From Pseudomonas viridiflava (lineage in GTDB: Bacteria; Pseudomonadota; Gammaproteobacteria; Pseudomonadales; Pseudomonadaceae), in contig NZ_UUPU01000027.1 in NCBI RefSeq assembly GCF_900591205.1, positions 248,001 through 312,000 on the forward strand: a DNA stretch of 64,000 nucleotides, written 5' to 3'. Every line of letters begins with the position of its first letter. Within the stretch, counting starts at the first letter, position 1. Shown piece after piece: positions 8,446 to 16,783 of the stretch. The translations under genes were made by a program, and so were the position numbers. The notes beneath the pieces were generated by a model. The model saw nothing but the letters and a program-made list of their open reading frames with translations, ran no database searches and was not told the DNA's origin.

Positions 8446-8542
8446 AAATGTGCGAGGGAGTTTGCTTCCGATGGCGGTGGGTCAGTCGATAAATCCAGTG
8501 ACTGAAACCCTGCAATCGGGAGCAAGCCCCCTCGTACTTTTT
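8446..8542. repeat. Degenerate REPIN
   Basis: Inverted pair with a mutated left arm (AAATGTGCGAGGGAGTTTGCTTCC) and a better right arm (GGGAGCAAGCCCCCTCGTAC), separated by GATGGCGGTGGGTCAG. It lies between the convergent SDR and HAD genes. Confidence 0.82.
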
Positions 8543-8555
8543 GATCGTGTTTTAT

Positions 8556-9248
8556 TCAGCGAAAAGTTGGCAGGCCGTAGGCCGCTAAATCGAAATCCGC
8601 GAGTTTGCGGATGATCTGGTCGGCATGCTGGTACTTGCTGTCAGCCATGGCCTCATCGGGCACGGCGATGGCGGTCATATGGGCGGCCTTGGCGGCAGTC
8701 ACACCGAAAGGCGAATCCTCGAACACCAGGCAATCCTCGGGCGCTACGCCCAGGCGGCGGGCGGCAGTGAGGAAGATATCCGGCGCAGGCTTGGCGGCGC
8801 CGACCTCCGGGTCGTCCGCCGTGACGATCGTGCCGAACAAGCTGAACCACTCGCGATGCAAGGTGGTTTTGTGGCCAAACGAATTGCGCGACGAACTGGT
8901 GCCCACGGCAATCGGTATATTGTGGGCCTTCAAGTGCCGCACCAGTGCTTCGGCACCGGGCATGCCCAGTGCCTTGGGGAAACGCTCGCTCATCAGCGGT
9001 TCACGGATTTGCAGAAACTCGGCCGGGGTAATCGGCAGGTCCAACGCCTTGACCACGTAGTCGGCCAGGTCCTGGGCACCGCGCCCGATAATGTGCTGCT
9101 TGATCCCCCAGTCGTAGGTACGGCCGTAGCGTTCGGCGATGATCTGTGTGACTTCGGTGTAGATGCCTTCCGTGTCCAGCAATAACCCGTCCATATCAAA
9201 AATCACGGCCTTGATCGGACCGACTGCGGTACGCGCTGCATTCATCAC
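8556..9248 (-). CDS. HAD-IA family phosphatase (pseudouridine-5'-phosphatase/GPP-like)
   Basis: 230-residue cytosolic HAD hydrolase. Motif I is FDMDGLLLDTE near 16-26, motif II is VGTSSSRNSF near 115, and motif III/IV is VFEDSPFGVTAAKAA near 176. The small helical cap lies between motif I and motif II. The VGTSSSR and EDSPFG signatures match the group containing glycerol-phosphate phosphatases, beta-phosphoglucomutase relatives and HDHD1-type pseudouridine-5'-phosphatases, so the substrate stays open. ATG 9248 gives MMNAART; the second Met is equally possible. It stands alone between a REPIN and the DUF2784 gene. Confidence 0.88.
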   Translation of the reverse strand: MMNAARTAVGPIKAVIFDMDGLLLDTEGIYTEVTQIIAERYGRTYDWGIKQHIIGRGAQDLADYVVKALDLPITPAEFLQIREPLMSERFPKALGMPGAEALVRHLKAHNIPIAVGTSSSRNSFGHKTTLHREWFSLFGTIVTADDPEVGAAKPAPDIFLTAARRLGVAPEDCLVFEDSPFGVTAAKAAHMTAIAVPDEAMADSKYQHADQIIRKLADFDLAAYGLPTFR

Positions 9249-9373
9249 AACAAAACCCTGGGGGAGGACTAAAAGGATTCAGCACAATAACGGCCACGCT
9301 TGCCCGCAAGCAACCCTTTAGACGATGGCCCTTTCCTTTAGACTATGCCCCCCTCTTTCTCGAAGTGCGCGCA

Positions 9374-9739
9374 ATGCTCTACCGCCTAGCCGCCGACAGC
9401 CTGGTGCTGTTTCACCTGTGTTTTATCCTGTTCGTGCTGTTCGGCGGCCTGCTGGCCCTCAAATGGCGGCCGGTTATCTGGCTGCACCTGCCCGCTGCCG
9501 CGTGGGGTGTGGCGGTGGAGGTGTTCCACCTGCCCTGCCCGCTGACACGCTGGGAAAACCTGCTACGCCACCTCGCCGGCCAGGACGGCTATGGCGCGGG
9601 GTTTATCGAGCATTACATCCTGGCGCTGATCTACCCCGCCGGGCTGACCCCGCAGATCCAGCTGGGGCTGGGTGTCTTGGTGTTGTTGATCAATATCGCG
9701 GTGTATGGGCGGCTGATCCGGCGTTACGTACAGGCTTGA
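9374..9739 (+). CDS. DUF2784-family inner-membrane protein
   Basis: 121-residue protein with three hydrophobic helices and the family layout: ADSLVLFHLCFILFVLFGG in TM1, HLPAAAWGVAVEVFHLPCPLTRWEN including the conserved CPLTxWE loop, and HYILALIYP near the third helix. Function is unknown; the CPLT-WE motif is known from domain-of-unknown-function 2784 proteins. ATG 9374 is chosen over GTG 9365, which would add three residues. It is followed after 54 bases by the DUF4337 gene on the same strand. Confidence 0.85.
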   Translation: MLYRLAADSLVLFHLCFILFVLFGGLLALKWRPVIWLHLPAAAWGVAVEVFHLPCPLTRWENLLRHLAGQDGYGAGFIEHYILALIYPAGLTPQIQLGLGVLVLLINIAVYGRLIRRYVQA

Positions 9740-9793
9740 GACAGCTTCACTGGTGAAGAATCAAACTCCCTCAGTCCCTTCACAGACGCCCCC

Positions 9794-10372
9794 ATGTCCG
9801 AAGCCTTCGAAGTCCCCAGCCCCCACGAAAAACACCTCGAACACACCACCGAACATGCCCACGCTCGCGGGGACACGTTCGCCAGCCGAATCGCCGTAAT
9901 GACCGCCATTATGGCCACGGTCGGCGCGATGCTCAGCTACCAGGCCGGCTCCAGCGAAAGCGAAGCCGCGATGGACAAGAACAACGCCGCCATCATCAAG
10001 ACCGAAGCCGCCAACCAGTGGAACTACTACCAGGCCAAGTCCAGCCGCCAAAACCTGGCGGAACTGGCCACGCACATTCCCGGCGTGGACGCCGTGCATT
10101 ACAAGGACGAGATCGAGCGCTACAAAAGCCAGAAGGAAGACGTGCGCAAACAAGCGGAAAAACTCGAAGCGACGTCGAAGGAGTGGGATGAAAAATCGGA
10201 ACAGGCCCTGCATCAACATCATCGCTGGGCCCAGGCGATGACCGCGATTCAGATCGCGATTTCGCTGGCGGCGATTACGTTGCTGACGCGCAAGGAATGG
10301 CTTAAACGCATGTCGTACACAGCCGGCGGTGTGGCCGTGGTACTCGGCAGCCTGGCCTGGCTGCATTTCTAA
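9794..10372 (+). CDS. DUF4337-family membrane protein
   Basis: 192-residue protein with a His-rich N-terminus (HEKHLEHTTEHAHAR), a first hydrophobic segment near 30-50 (IAVMTAIMATVGAMLSYQAG), a long charged and probably coiled-coil stretch (about 55-140, rich in E, K, Q and A), then two C-terminal hydrophobic helices (about 148-166 and 174-191). This matches the architecture of DUF4337 proteins, whose function is unknown. It may form an operon with the upstream DUF2784 gene. A REPIN begins at its stop codon. Confidence 0.82.
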   Translation: MSEAFEVPSPHEKHLEHTTEHAHARGDTFASRIAVMTAIMATVGAMLSYQAGSSESEAAMDKNNAAIIKTEAANQWNYYQAKSSRQNLAELATHIPGVDAVHYKDEIERYKSQKEDVRKQAEKLEATSKEWDEKSEQALHQHHRWAQAMTAIQIAISLAAITLLTRKEWLKRMSYTAGGVAVVLGSLAWLHF

Positions 10373-10461
10373 TGTGGGTGCTGGCTTGCCTGCGATGCGG
10401 ACGCCTCGGTTTTTCAGTTATTGCGAGCTGATGCCATCGCAGGCAAGCCAGCTCCCACACT
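10371..10461. repeat. REPIN, GTGGGTGCTGGCTTGCC class
   Basis: Inverted pair: AATGTGGGTGCTGGCTTGCC on the left and GGCAAGCCAGCTCCCACA on the right, with GATGCGGACGCCTCGG...GCTGATGCCATCG between them. The left arm overlaps the last codon of the DUF4337 gene. Confidence 0.87.
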
Positions 10462-10596
10462 GAACCAGCGTTGCTTGGAGGCGTTGCACGATTGCGACTT
10501 TCGACAGAAAACGCCGATGCGCATCACCTTTGCGCTTTAGCTCTGCCATCGAGTCGCTATATAGTAAAAGAAATAACGCCATCCAAGGAAAACCCG

Positions 10597-11256
10597 GTGT
10601 CCGCACAACTCAAAGAAGCCGTGGGCGCCGCCTACAGCATTGAATCCATGCGCTACGCCCAGGCCATGACCTGGCAAGCCATCGACCACCTCGCCCAGCG
10701 CATCCGTCCCGGCATGCTGGAATCCGAAGCCCGCGAGGTCGGCAAGCAAGTGCTCGCCGACCTCGACATGCAGCGCATCTGGCACCCGCTGCTGGTGCGC
10801 TTCGGCGCCAACACCCTCAAGGCGTTCAACCAACGCTCCGAAGGCGACCCGGTGTTGGGTGACAACGATATTTTCTTCATCGACATGGGCGCCGTGTGGC
10901 AAGGCCACGAAGGCGACGCCGGCGCGACCTTCGCCACCGGCAACGACCCGCAAATGATCGCGTGCGCCAGCGCCGCCAAAGCACTGTTCGACCGCGTACA
11001 AGCCCGCTGGAAAAACCAGCAGGTGGTCGGCCTCGAACTCTATCGCTATGCCGAAGAACAAGCCCAGGCCATGGGCTGGCGACTCAACCTTGATATCAAA
11101 GGCCACCGCGTAAGCGACTTCCCCCACGCCATCCATCGCGGCGGCGATCTGGGTGACTTCGAGCACTGCCCGAACGCAGGCTTGTGGATTCTGGAAATCC
11201 AGATCGCCCACCCGACCAAGCCCTACGGCGCTTTTTATGAAGACCTGCTCGCCTAA
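10597..11256 (+). CDS. M24-family metallopeptidase-fold protein
   Basis: 219-residue 'pita-bread' protein related to Xaa-Pro aminopeptidases and methionine aminopeptidases. The metal ligands are recognisable: Asp in FIDMGAVW, Asp in HEGDAGATF, His in the SDFPHAIH region and Glu in WILEIQIAHP. It lacks the N-terminal creatinase domain of PepP. GTG 10597 is chosen because AAGGA lies 8 bases upstream (10585-10589) and the longer frame has no such signal. It is nine bases from the next gene, so they are probably co-transcribed. The peptide substrate is unknown. Confidence 0.84.
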   Translation: MSAQLKEAVGAAYSIESMRYAQAMTWQAIDHLAQRIRPGMLESEAREVGKQVLADLDMQRIWHPLLVRFGANTLKAFNQRSEGDPVLGDNDIFFIDMGAVWQGHEGDAGATFATGNDPQMIACASAAKALFDRVQARWKNQQVVGLELYRYAEEQAQAMGWRLNLDIKGHRVSDFPHAIHRGGDLGDFEHCPNAGLWILEIQIAHPTKPYGAFYEDLLA

Positions 11257-11264
11257 GGAACCCC

Positions 11265-11618
11265 ATGGAACGCTCCACCGAATACCCGGTGCTGTTATTT
11301 TCCTACGGCACGTTGCAGGACAAAACCGTGCAACTGGCCAACTTCGGCCGCGAACTCGTTGGCCAGCACGATGCGATGCTCGGGTATTCGCAAAGCTGGA
11401 TCGAGATTACTGACCCGCAAGTACTGGCAAGCAGTGGCAAAACTCATCATCCGATCGTGAAGCCTTCCACCGACCAGGGCGCCAAGGTTGAAGGGAGGGT
11501 GTTTCAGATTACCGATGCGGAGTTGGCTGCGGCGGATGCGTACGAAGTGTCGGACTATAAGCGGGTCTCGGTGGCACTGGCGTCGGGGCTGACGGCGTGG
11601 GTGTATGTCCGAGCCTGA
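11265..11618 (+). CDS. Gamma-glutamylcyclotransferase/AIG2-like protein
   Basis: 117-residue single-domain protein of the GGCT fold. The substrate loop is FSYGTLQD near 13-20, the catalytic Glu lies in the DAYEVSDYKR segment near 90, and VEGRVFQITDAELAAAD precedes it, as usual in the family. Enzymes of this fold release 5-oxoproline from gamma-glutamyl compounds. It is eight bases downstream of the M24 gene, suggesting joint peptide or glutathione-related turnover. ATG 11265 has AAGGA seven bases upstream. Confidence 0.85.
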   Translation: MERSTEYPVLLFSYGTLQDKTVQLANFGRELVGQHDAMLGYSQSWIEITDPQVLASSGKTHHPIVKPSTDQGAKVEGRVFQITDAELAAADAYEVSDYKRVSVALASGLTAWVYVRA

Positions 11619-11708
11619 GAGGCGAATGTTTTCAATCTGTTACAGGAGCGATTAAAGTGCAGGCCCCCGAGAATTGAATCTCGGGCTTTAGTTCAATGGA
11701 GTTACCCC

Positions 11709-12044
11709 GTGAAGTACGTCAGTAAAGTGGTTGCAGCAGCAGTTCTGGGTTTTGCACTCGCAGGTTGCACCGGCACCGCCATCAAATCCCCGCAATACGA
11801 CAGCAGCCAATACACCGTGATCGGCCACAGCCAAGCCAGCGCCACCGGTATCATGCTGTTCGGCATCATCCCAATCGGCCAGAACAGCCGTTTCGTGCGT
11901 GCCCAGGATGCTGCCATCAAGGCAAAAGGCGGCGACGCGCTGATCAATACCCAGATCCAGGAAAAATGGTTCTGGGCCTGGGTGCTGAGCGGTTACACCA
12001 CCAGCATTTCGGGTGATGTGATCAAGCTGAAAACCGCGCAGTAA
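11709..12044 (+). CDS. Small predicted outer-membrane lipoprotein (TRL-like)
   Basis: 111 residues with a clear lipoprotein signal: KVVAAAVLGFALAGC, Cys at residue 20. The mature part has VIGHSQASATGIMLFGIIPIGQN and DAAIKAKGGDALINTQIQEKWFW, a pattern seen in small TRL-like surface lipoproteins of unknown function. The start is GTG 11709 with GGAG about eight bases upstream (11699-11702). Residue 21 is Thr, compatible with outer-membrane sorting. It has its own upstream spacer of 90 bases and is probably monocistronic. Confidence 0.8.
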   Translation: MKYVSKVVAAAVLGFALAGCTGTAIKSPQYDSSQYTVIGHSQASATGIMLFGIIPIGQNSRFVRAQDAAIKAKGGDALINTQIQEKWFWAWVLSGYTTSISGDVIKLKTAQ

Positions 12045-12105
12045 AATCGCCGGGCTTTCGCCAAAGCCTGCGACGTATCATGGGCCAACCTCTTGAGGAT
12101 GGCCC

Positions 12106-13146
12106 ATGAACCTCAGCATCGTTTACGCCCTCGCAGCCGCCGCCCTGTTCGGCGCCAGCACCCCGCTCGCCAAAAGCCTCGGCCTGGGCATCTCGCCCGT
12201 GCTGCTTGCTGGCCTGCTCTACCTGGGCAGCGGCCTCGGCCTCGCCGGCGTACGCCTGATCCGCGATCGCGGCTGGCAACCCACCGGCCTTACCTCCTCC
12301 GAATGGCCCTGGCTGATCGGCGCCATCGCCTTCGGCGGCATCCTCGGCCCCGTGGCCCTGATGTTAGGCCTGACCCGCACCGCCGGCGCAACCGCCTCCC
12401 TGATGCTCAACCTTGAATCGGTGTTGACCGCGGTCATCGCGTGGCTGGTTTTTAGAGAAAACGCAGACCGACGCATAATCCTCGGGATGATCGCGATAGT
12501 TATCGGCGGTTTAGTGTTGTCATGGTCTGACGGCGGCGGCGCCACCCAAGACTGGACCGGCCCGCTTGCAGTGGCCGTGGCGTGCTTGTGCTGGGGGATT
12601 GATAACAACCTGACGCGCAAGGTTTCAGCCTCGGACGCGTTGTTTATCGCAGGCGCCAAAGGGTTGATCGCAGGGCTGGTGAATTGCAGCGTGGCGCTGT
12701 ATCTCGGCGCGCAGATACCAGCTGTTGCGCAATGGGCGCCTATCTTGTTGGTCGGGTTTCTGGGGTATGGCATCAGCCTGGTCATGTTTGTGCTGGCGCT
12801 GCGCGGGCTGGGCAGTGCGCGAACCGGCGCCTACTTCTCGACGGCGCCGTTCCTGGGGGCTGCGGTGGCCCTGCTGGCGTTCGGGGAATCGGTGACAGTC
12901 GCGTTCTGGATTGCGTCGGCGCTGATGGCCGTTGGGGTATGGCTGCACCTGACGGAGCGGCACGCGCATGAACATCTGCATGAGGCGACGGAGCACGGGC
13001 ACCGGCATGTGCATGATGAGCATCACCAGCATGAGCATGGGTTTGAGTGGGACCCGGCGCAGCCGCATAGTCATGTGCATGCGCACAGTGTGATGAGGCA
13101 CAGCCATGCGCATTTTCCGGATGTGCATCACCGGCATAGGCATTGA
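12106..13146 (+). CDS. EamA/DMT-family transporter with a histidine-rich C-terminal tail
   Basis: 346 residues. Residues 1-280 form ten hydrophobic helices in two EamA repeats (ALFGASTPLAKSLGLG at the start; CLCWGIDNNLTRKVSASDA opening the second repeat). From about 281 the protein becomes a cytoplasmic or periplasmic tail of 66 residues containing 24 histidines in H-x-H patterns, a likely metal-binding region. DMT proteins export or import small metabolites; the tail suggests a link with zinc, nickel or cobalt, but this is inference. ATG 12106 has GAGGAT nearby upstream. An accessory region begins directly after it. Confidence 0.88.
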   Translation: MNLSIVYALAAAALFGASTPLAKSLGLGISPVLLAGLLYLGSGLGLAGVRLIRDRGWQPTGLTSSEWPWLIGAIAFGGILGPVALMLGLTRTAGATASLMLNLESVLTAVIAWLVFRENADRRIILGMIAIVIGGLVLSWSDGGGATQDWTGPLAVAVACLCWGIDNNLTRKVSASDALFIAGAKGLIAGLVNCSVALYLGAQIPAVAQWAPILLVGFLGYGISLVMFVLALRGLGSARTGAYFSTAPFLGAAVALLAFGESVTVAFWIASALMAVGVWLHLTERHAHEHLHEATEHGHRHVHDEHHQHEHGFEWDPAQPHSHVHAHSVMRHSHAHFPDVHHRHRH

Positions 13147-13180
13147 AGGGGAGAGAGAATCGCCCGTATTGCAGTGAGGG

Positions 13181-13540
13181 TTAATTTTCCATAAGAAGCC
13201 AGCTGATACACATGACGGTAGCGGATGTGAAAGCAATCAGTGTCGGTATGACCATCCAGTACTTGAGATGCCGTGGGATTTTTTCAACGTCCTCAACCCG
13301 TACTAAACGCCTCCATTGGAAGACTTTGGGCATAAGAATAATAATCGCCATAGCAACTAGCCGTTGAGGCCTCCCATCAAAGGGTGCACGACGAAAAGTA
13401 TCCCTTTGCACGGCGATATAAGCGCTGTACTTCACATAGCGCTCTGCTGCGTCGAGTTTTTTGAACATGGCACAAAAAAAGAGCGGGAAGCTTAATATCA
13501 TGACGAGCCCAGCGCACATGCCGATATATTCAAAGACCAT
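13181..13540 (-). CDS. Small membrane protein, candidate immunity partner
   Basis: 119 residues, not recognised by family. Hydrophobic segments lie at about 3-25, 60-75 and 92-116, with a basic loop rich in R, K and E between them. Its ATG (13540) follows the stop of the upstream gene with no base between (TAA-ATG on the minus strand), so translation is coupled. The position directly behind a glycine-zipper, membrane-active-looking protein fits an inner-membrane immunity protein protecting against a pore-forming toxin. This is inference from arrangement, not from homology. Confidence 0.6.
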   Translation of the reverse strand: MVFEYIGMCAGLVMILSFPLFFCAMFKKLDAAERYVKYSAYIAVQRDTFRRAPFDGRPQRLVAMAIIILMPKVFQWRRLVRVEDVEKIPRHLKYWMVIPTLIAFTSATVMCISWLLMEN

Positions 13541-14515
13541 TTAATCCCTCACAGTCCTATAAAGAAATTTCCCTATGCCTTCCCCCAAAACACTTCCGGA
13601 CTTACCGCCAGCAAGTCCACCTGCGGCACCGCCGACGATGGCACATGCCAACGCTCCGGCACCCGCCGTAGGTATGCCAAAAACAATCATGCAAGCGGCT
13701 ACACCTATAGGAGCCCCAAATACCCCGCCTGCGGATGCCCCCCCAACCCCCAGCACCAATTTGCCGCCTTCAACATACTTTGCCTGCGCGCACTCTTGCT
13801 CACGCCCAGAGGAACACGCCTGCGTTATCTCCAACGCCGTGGCCCCAACGTCCAACGCTATCCCAATATAAGTCCCACTCTTTAAAATCTGCGAAGCCTT
13901 GGCGACACGCCCGACCCGCTCCTCATACCCACGAATTTCTCCATGGTGCCAGTAGCTCCTACTGGAAATTCCGAGCATTTTTTTAATCGAACCTTCGTTT
14001 TTTAACCCCGTACCAAAGCGCGCCATACCCGAAATTTGGCTATCCAACCTTGCAAACAGCGCCGTACGCTTAACCAGAAACTCCTCCCTAGCCCCCACGG
14101 TTCCCTTACTCAAGTACTGCTTATGCAAATCGTCGATGTCCATAAGAGTCTTCTCGACTTGCGCCAAGTGCTTGCTCCAGGCACTGCCGGCGCTTCCGAT
14201 GCCGAGGGAGGTGTAAGACAAGATGGTTTGTAACTGATCATAGTTTTTGATCAGGAATTGATCCGTTGCGGAATACGCCAACAGGGCAAGTTTTATATTC
14301 AGCGCCGAACGCATCAGCCATGCCTCTTCAGCAGTACAAGAGGCGGTTCGGCTATCCCCGATGATCACCAATTGCCCAGGCAATACCAAGGTGTTACGAA
14401 TGTGCTGGTTGAGGGTGTCGAATTTGGTTTGCGTATGGAGATTAAGAGAAAGGCTGAGTTTGAGCAGTGGATAAGGTTGCGGTCGCTCATTGATAAATGC
14501 GTAGGGTCCCTGCAT
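13541..14515 (-). CDS. Candidate pore-forming antibacterial effector (glycine-zipper C-terminus)
   Basis: 324 residues without a signal peptide. Residues 1-210 are mixed helical, including LVLPGQLVIIGDSRTASCTAEE near 43-64, a segment I associate from memory with type VI-secreted effectors. Residues about 215-240 are hydrophobic (SGTYIGIALDVGATALEI), and 250-315 are extremely rich in Gly and Ala with GxxxG steps (GVGGASAGGVFGAPIG, AIVGGAAGGLAGGKSG). That is a glycine-zipper region able to insert in membranes, as in Tse4-type effectors. GGAGGT lies seven bases before ATG 14515. The next gene starts immediately and encodes a small membrane protein. No VgrG, PAAR or secretion genes are in the window, so delivery is unproven. 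Confidence 0.6.
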   Translation of the reverse strand: MQGPYAFINERPQPYPLLKLSLSLNLHTQTKFDTLNQHIRNTLVLPGQLVIIGDSRTASCTAEEAWLMRSALNIKLALLAYSATDQFLIKNYDQLQTILSYTSLGIGSAGSAWSKHLAQVEKTLMDIDDLHKQYLSKGTVGAREEFLVKRTALFARLDSQISGMARFGTGLKNEGSIKKMLGISSRSYWHHGEIRGYEERVGRVAKASQILKSGTYIGIALDVGATALEITQACSSGREQECAQAKYVEGGKLVLGVGGASAGGVFGAPIGVAACMIVFGIPTAGAGALACAIVGGAAGGLAGGKSGSVLGEGIGKFLYRTVRD

Positions 14516-14802
14516 GCGTGCACCTCCAAGTGACTGAGGCGCACGACTATAAGAAGGCGCAACAACGGAGGTAAGACGGGTATAGGGGGGGTTTTAACGT
14601 TTCAGAAATGGACTACGTCAATCCAGGTGCGGGCCTACAATTGCGGGGGTCTAGATGATAAAGTGGCCCCCACAACAGGCTTAAGTGTGAGGGCATTTTG
14701 AACATAAGCGGTGTTATGAACAATGTATCAGCAACGTACGCCTATCCGAATCCGGACCTAGTACGCTACCTTACTTTCCTCTAAAAAACTGAGCGCTTTT
14801 AA
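14516..14802. other. Intergenic region between effector-like gene and LysE exporter
   Basis: Divergent promoter region of 287 bases, AT-richer towards the exporter. It has a G run (14585-14593) followed by TTTTAACG. No gene or repeat is recognised; the composition is compatible with old mobile-element debris. Confidence 0.4.
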
Positions 14803-15423
14803 ATGAACTCCTCAACTCTGCTTCTTTACACTTCAAGCTGCTTAATCGGTGCGCTGATACCTGGGCCGACTTCCCTCCTCGCGATGTCGAATGGATGCAC
14901 CCGAAACGTTCGCAAAGTTGCTGTTGGCATGGCTGGCGCAGCGCTCTCAGATGTTTTAGTGATTACTGCTGTTGGGCTTGGACTCGGTGCGATGCTAATG
15001 GCTTCTCAAGAACTTTTCTTGATACTGAAATGGACAGGCGTCTGTTATTTGGCATGGTTAGGAGTTCAACTGTGGCGCAGTCGCCCAGAGGCACTTGAAC
15101 TTTCGACTGTTGATAGCAGGGCGGGCACCGGTGATGTGTTCTGGCGCAGCTTTTCCGTGGCCATGACAAATCCTAAAGTTCTGTTGTTTTTTACTGCGTT
15201 TCTTCCACAGTTTATTGATCCGAGCGAGCCAACCTTGCCTCAATATGCTGTCCTCGCATTGATTTCTGCTGGCGTCGACGTCGCGGTGATGGCTCTCTAT
15301 GCAGTAGGAGGCGGGCAAGCGGCAAAGGTGCTTACTCAGAAAGGAATGAGGCGCTTGAATCGATGCTGCGGAGCGGCAATGTTATCGCTGGCGGGATTTC
15401 TAGCTCTATACCGCAAGGCCTGA
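14803..15423 (+). CDS. LysE/RhtB-family amino-acid exporter
   Basis: 206-residue inner-membrane protein with about six hydrophobic helices. Family landmarks are the N-terminal LIGALIPGPTSLLAMSNG (the PGP motif after helix 1), then WTGVCYLAWLGVQLWRS and MTNPKVLLFFTAFLPQFID. Proteins of this family export amino acids or homoserine lactone-like compounds. Codon choice is less GC-biased than in flanking core genes (frequent CTT, TCT, GTT), in line with acquisition. ATG 14803 has only a weak upstream ribosome-binding site. It is followed by an IS66 remnant. Confidence 0.87.
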   Translation: MNSSTLLLYTSSCLIGALIPGPTSLLAMSNGCTRNVRKVAVGMAGAALSDVLVITAVGLGLGAMLMASQELFLILKWTGVCYLAWLGVQLWRSRPEALELSTVDSRAGTGDVFWRSFSVAMTNPKVLLFFTAFLPQFIDPSEPTLPQYAVLALISAGVDVAVMALYAVGGGQAAKVLTQKGMRRLNRCCGAAMLSLAGFLALYRKA

Positions 15424-15452
15424 ATTACGCCTTCTCTCAGGACGCAAATACA

Positions 15453-15791
15453 GTAAGGGGCCGGCGATCCAGCATTAAGGGCGATGGTGTCCGCGTACCA
15501 ATGTAAGTTTCATTGGCCATCGACAATAACCAAATCGAGAATTTGATCCGGCCATGGGCGCTTGGACGGTCTAACTGGCTGTTTGCTGGATCGCTAAGCA
15601 GCGACAAGCGGGCTGCGGCGGTCATGAGTCTGATCCAGACGGCTCGCATCAATGGGCATGATCCCTATGCCTATCTCAAGGATGTGCTGAAGCGGCTTCC
15701 GACGCAGCGAGCCCGCGAGATCGAGCAACTGCTGCCGCATCAGTGGGTGCTTGCCTGAGCTGGGCAAGTGCTGTTCGCTGGCCGCATATAC
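15453..15791 (+). mobile_element. Internally deleted IS66-family element
   Basis: The left end reads GTAAGGGGCCGGCGATCC, like an IS66-family terminal repeat. The right end reads GTTCGCTGGCCGCATATAC, whose complement (GTATATGCGGCCAGCGAAC) resembles the left end around GGCC-GCGA. Between them only the last part of the transposase gene remains. The element has thus shrunk to about 340 bases by internal deletion. I could not find an obvious 8-base target duplication, so the exact ends are uncertain. Confidence 0.65.
15513..15758 (+). pseudogene. C-terminal fragment of IS66 TnpC transposase
   Basis: 81 codons matching the end of IS66-type transposases: IDNNQIENLIRPWALGRSNW carries the final catalytic-region NN-IEN-IRP motif, then AGSLSSDKRAAAVMSLIQTA and HDPYAYLKDVLKRLPT. 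The frame upstream hits a stop at 15503-15505 and the rest of the roughly 500-residue transposase is gone, so it is inactive. Confidence 0.9.
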
Positions 15792-15881
15792 TTGGTCGTC
15801 TGAGCGCATGATATCTTCGACTATCCAAAGCTGGCTTTTCTAGTTTGACCGCAATCTCACTCACATCACCAAGGGCAACAC

Positions 15882-16400
15882 ATGCCTGCGATTATCCGCC
15901 TTGCTGTACCGGAAGATGCACAACTCCTGCCCGCCATTGAAACCTCCGCCGCTCAAGCATTTCGCATGATTGATGAGTTGAGTTGGCTGGCTGATTCGCC
16001 TCCGATGTCCATCGAACGTCATAGCCAACTCATTGCCCTATCGACATGTTGGGTTGCACTTGATGCCGAAAATCGGCCACAAGGATTTCTCAGCGGCGAG
16101 CGCCACGGCAGTGATCTTCACATCTATGAATTATCAGTGATGCAAACGATGCAAAGACAAGGTACAGGGCGGAGTCTGATTGAGGCAGCAAAGGATTATG
16201 CGCGCTCAAGCAGACTTAGTTTCGTAACGCTTACTACATTCACAAACGTGCCATGGAATGCACCATTTTACTCCCGCACAGGCTTTCAGACTAAGGCCAC
16301 CACAGACCTAGATCAGAGGTTGGCGGCGATATTGAGCGAGGAGTACAAGCATGGATTCGCTCCGGGAAGTCGGTGTGCCATGACATGGCCAGTGACTTAA
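15882..16400 (+). CDS. GNAT-family N-acetyltransferase
   Basis: 172 residues with the GNAT core: IIRLAVPEDAQLLPAIE at the N-terminus, LSVMQTMQRQGTGRSLIEAA containing the acetyl-CoA pyrophosphate loop (Q/R-x-x-G-x-G/A) near 88-100, and VTLTTFTNVPWNAPFYSRTGF near 118-138, the usual NxxAxxFYxxxGF motif in variant form. The acceptor substrate is unknown. It lies alone between the IS66 remnant and tRNA-Ser with weaker codon bias than the core genes, and is probably an acquired single gene. ATG 15882 has AAGGGC nine bases upstream. Confidence 0.87.
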   Translation: MPAIIRLAVPEDAQLLPAIETSAAQAFRMIDELSWLADSPPMSIERHSQLIALSTCWVALDAENRPQGFLSGERHGSDLHIYELSVMQTMQRQGTGRSLIEAAKDYARSSRLSFVTLTTFTNVPWNAPFYSRTGFQTKATTDLDQRLAAILSEEYKHGFAPGSRCAMTWPVT

Positions 16401-16783
16401 TTACAAAACTGTCAGACCTACGCGCCTCTAGGAAAGGAAGGTGAGTCTGCCGGACGCTTACCAAATACGTCCGTTGAGGCAGGGCGGGTTATACAGAGCT
16501 TCACTTGATGCATTCCTAGAAATAAGTCTGAGATCGTTTGCCAGAACATCAGCGCGACAGCGAAATCAGTCTTGCCCAGATCGAACGAACACATTTTTCC
16601 GTGACGCCCCTCCTCCACCGGTAAACGCTTCTAATATCGGACGTTCGCTAGCAGCAGGACTGCCATCAATTCTGAATCGGTCCAATGAACGCTCAACCTT
16701 TCAAGCTGAGTGATCGAGCGCATTAAACTCACCAAAAAAGAGCGCCCGTCCCATGGCGGTCCCACGGGCCCATTTTTCAGACG
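16401..16783. other. Non-coding tail of the accessory patch
   Basis: About 380 bases between the acetyltransferase and the tRNA terminator. Short open frames on both strands lack ribosome-binding sites and recognisable motifs. A stem (GCCCGT...ACGGGC, 16744-16769) flanked by an A run (16734-16741) and a T run (16773-16777) could terminate transcription from either side. Nothing else is recognised. Confidence 0.5.

Noticed and set aside
16418..16713. Short frames on both strands between the acetyltransferase and tRNA-Ser
   Set aside because: No initiation signals and no family resemblance; treated as non-coding debris.
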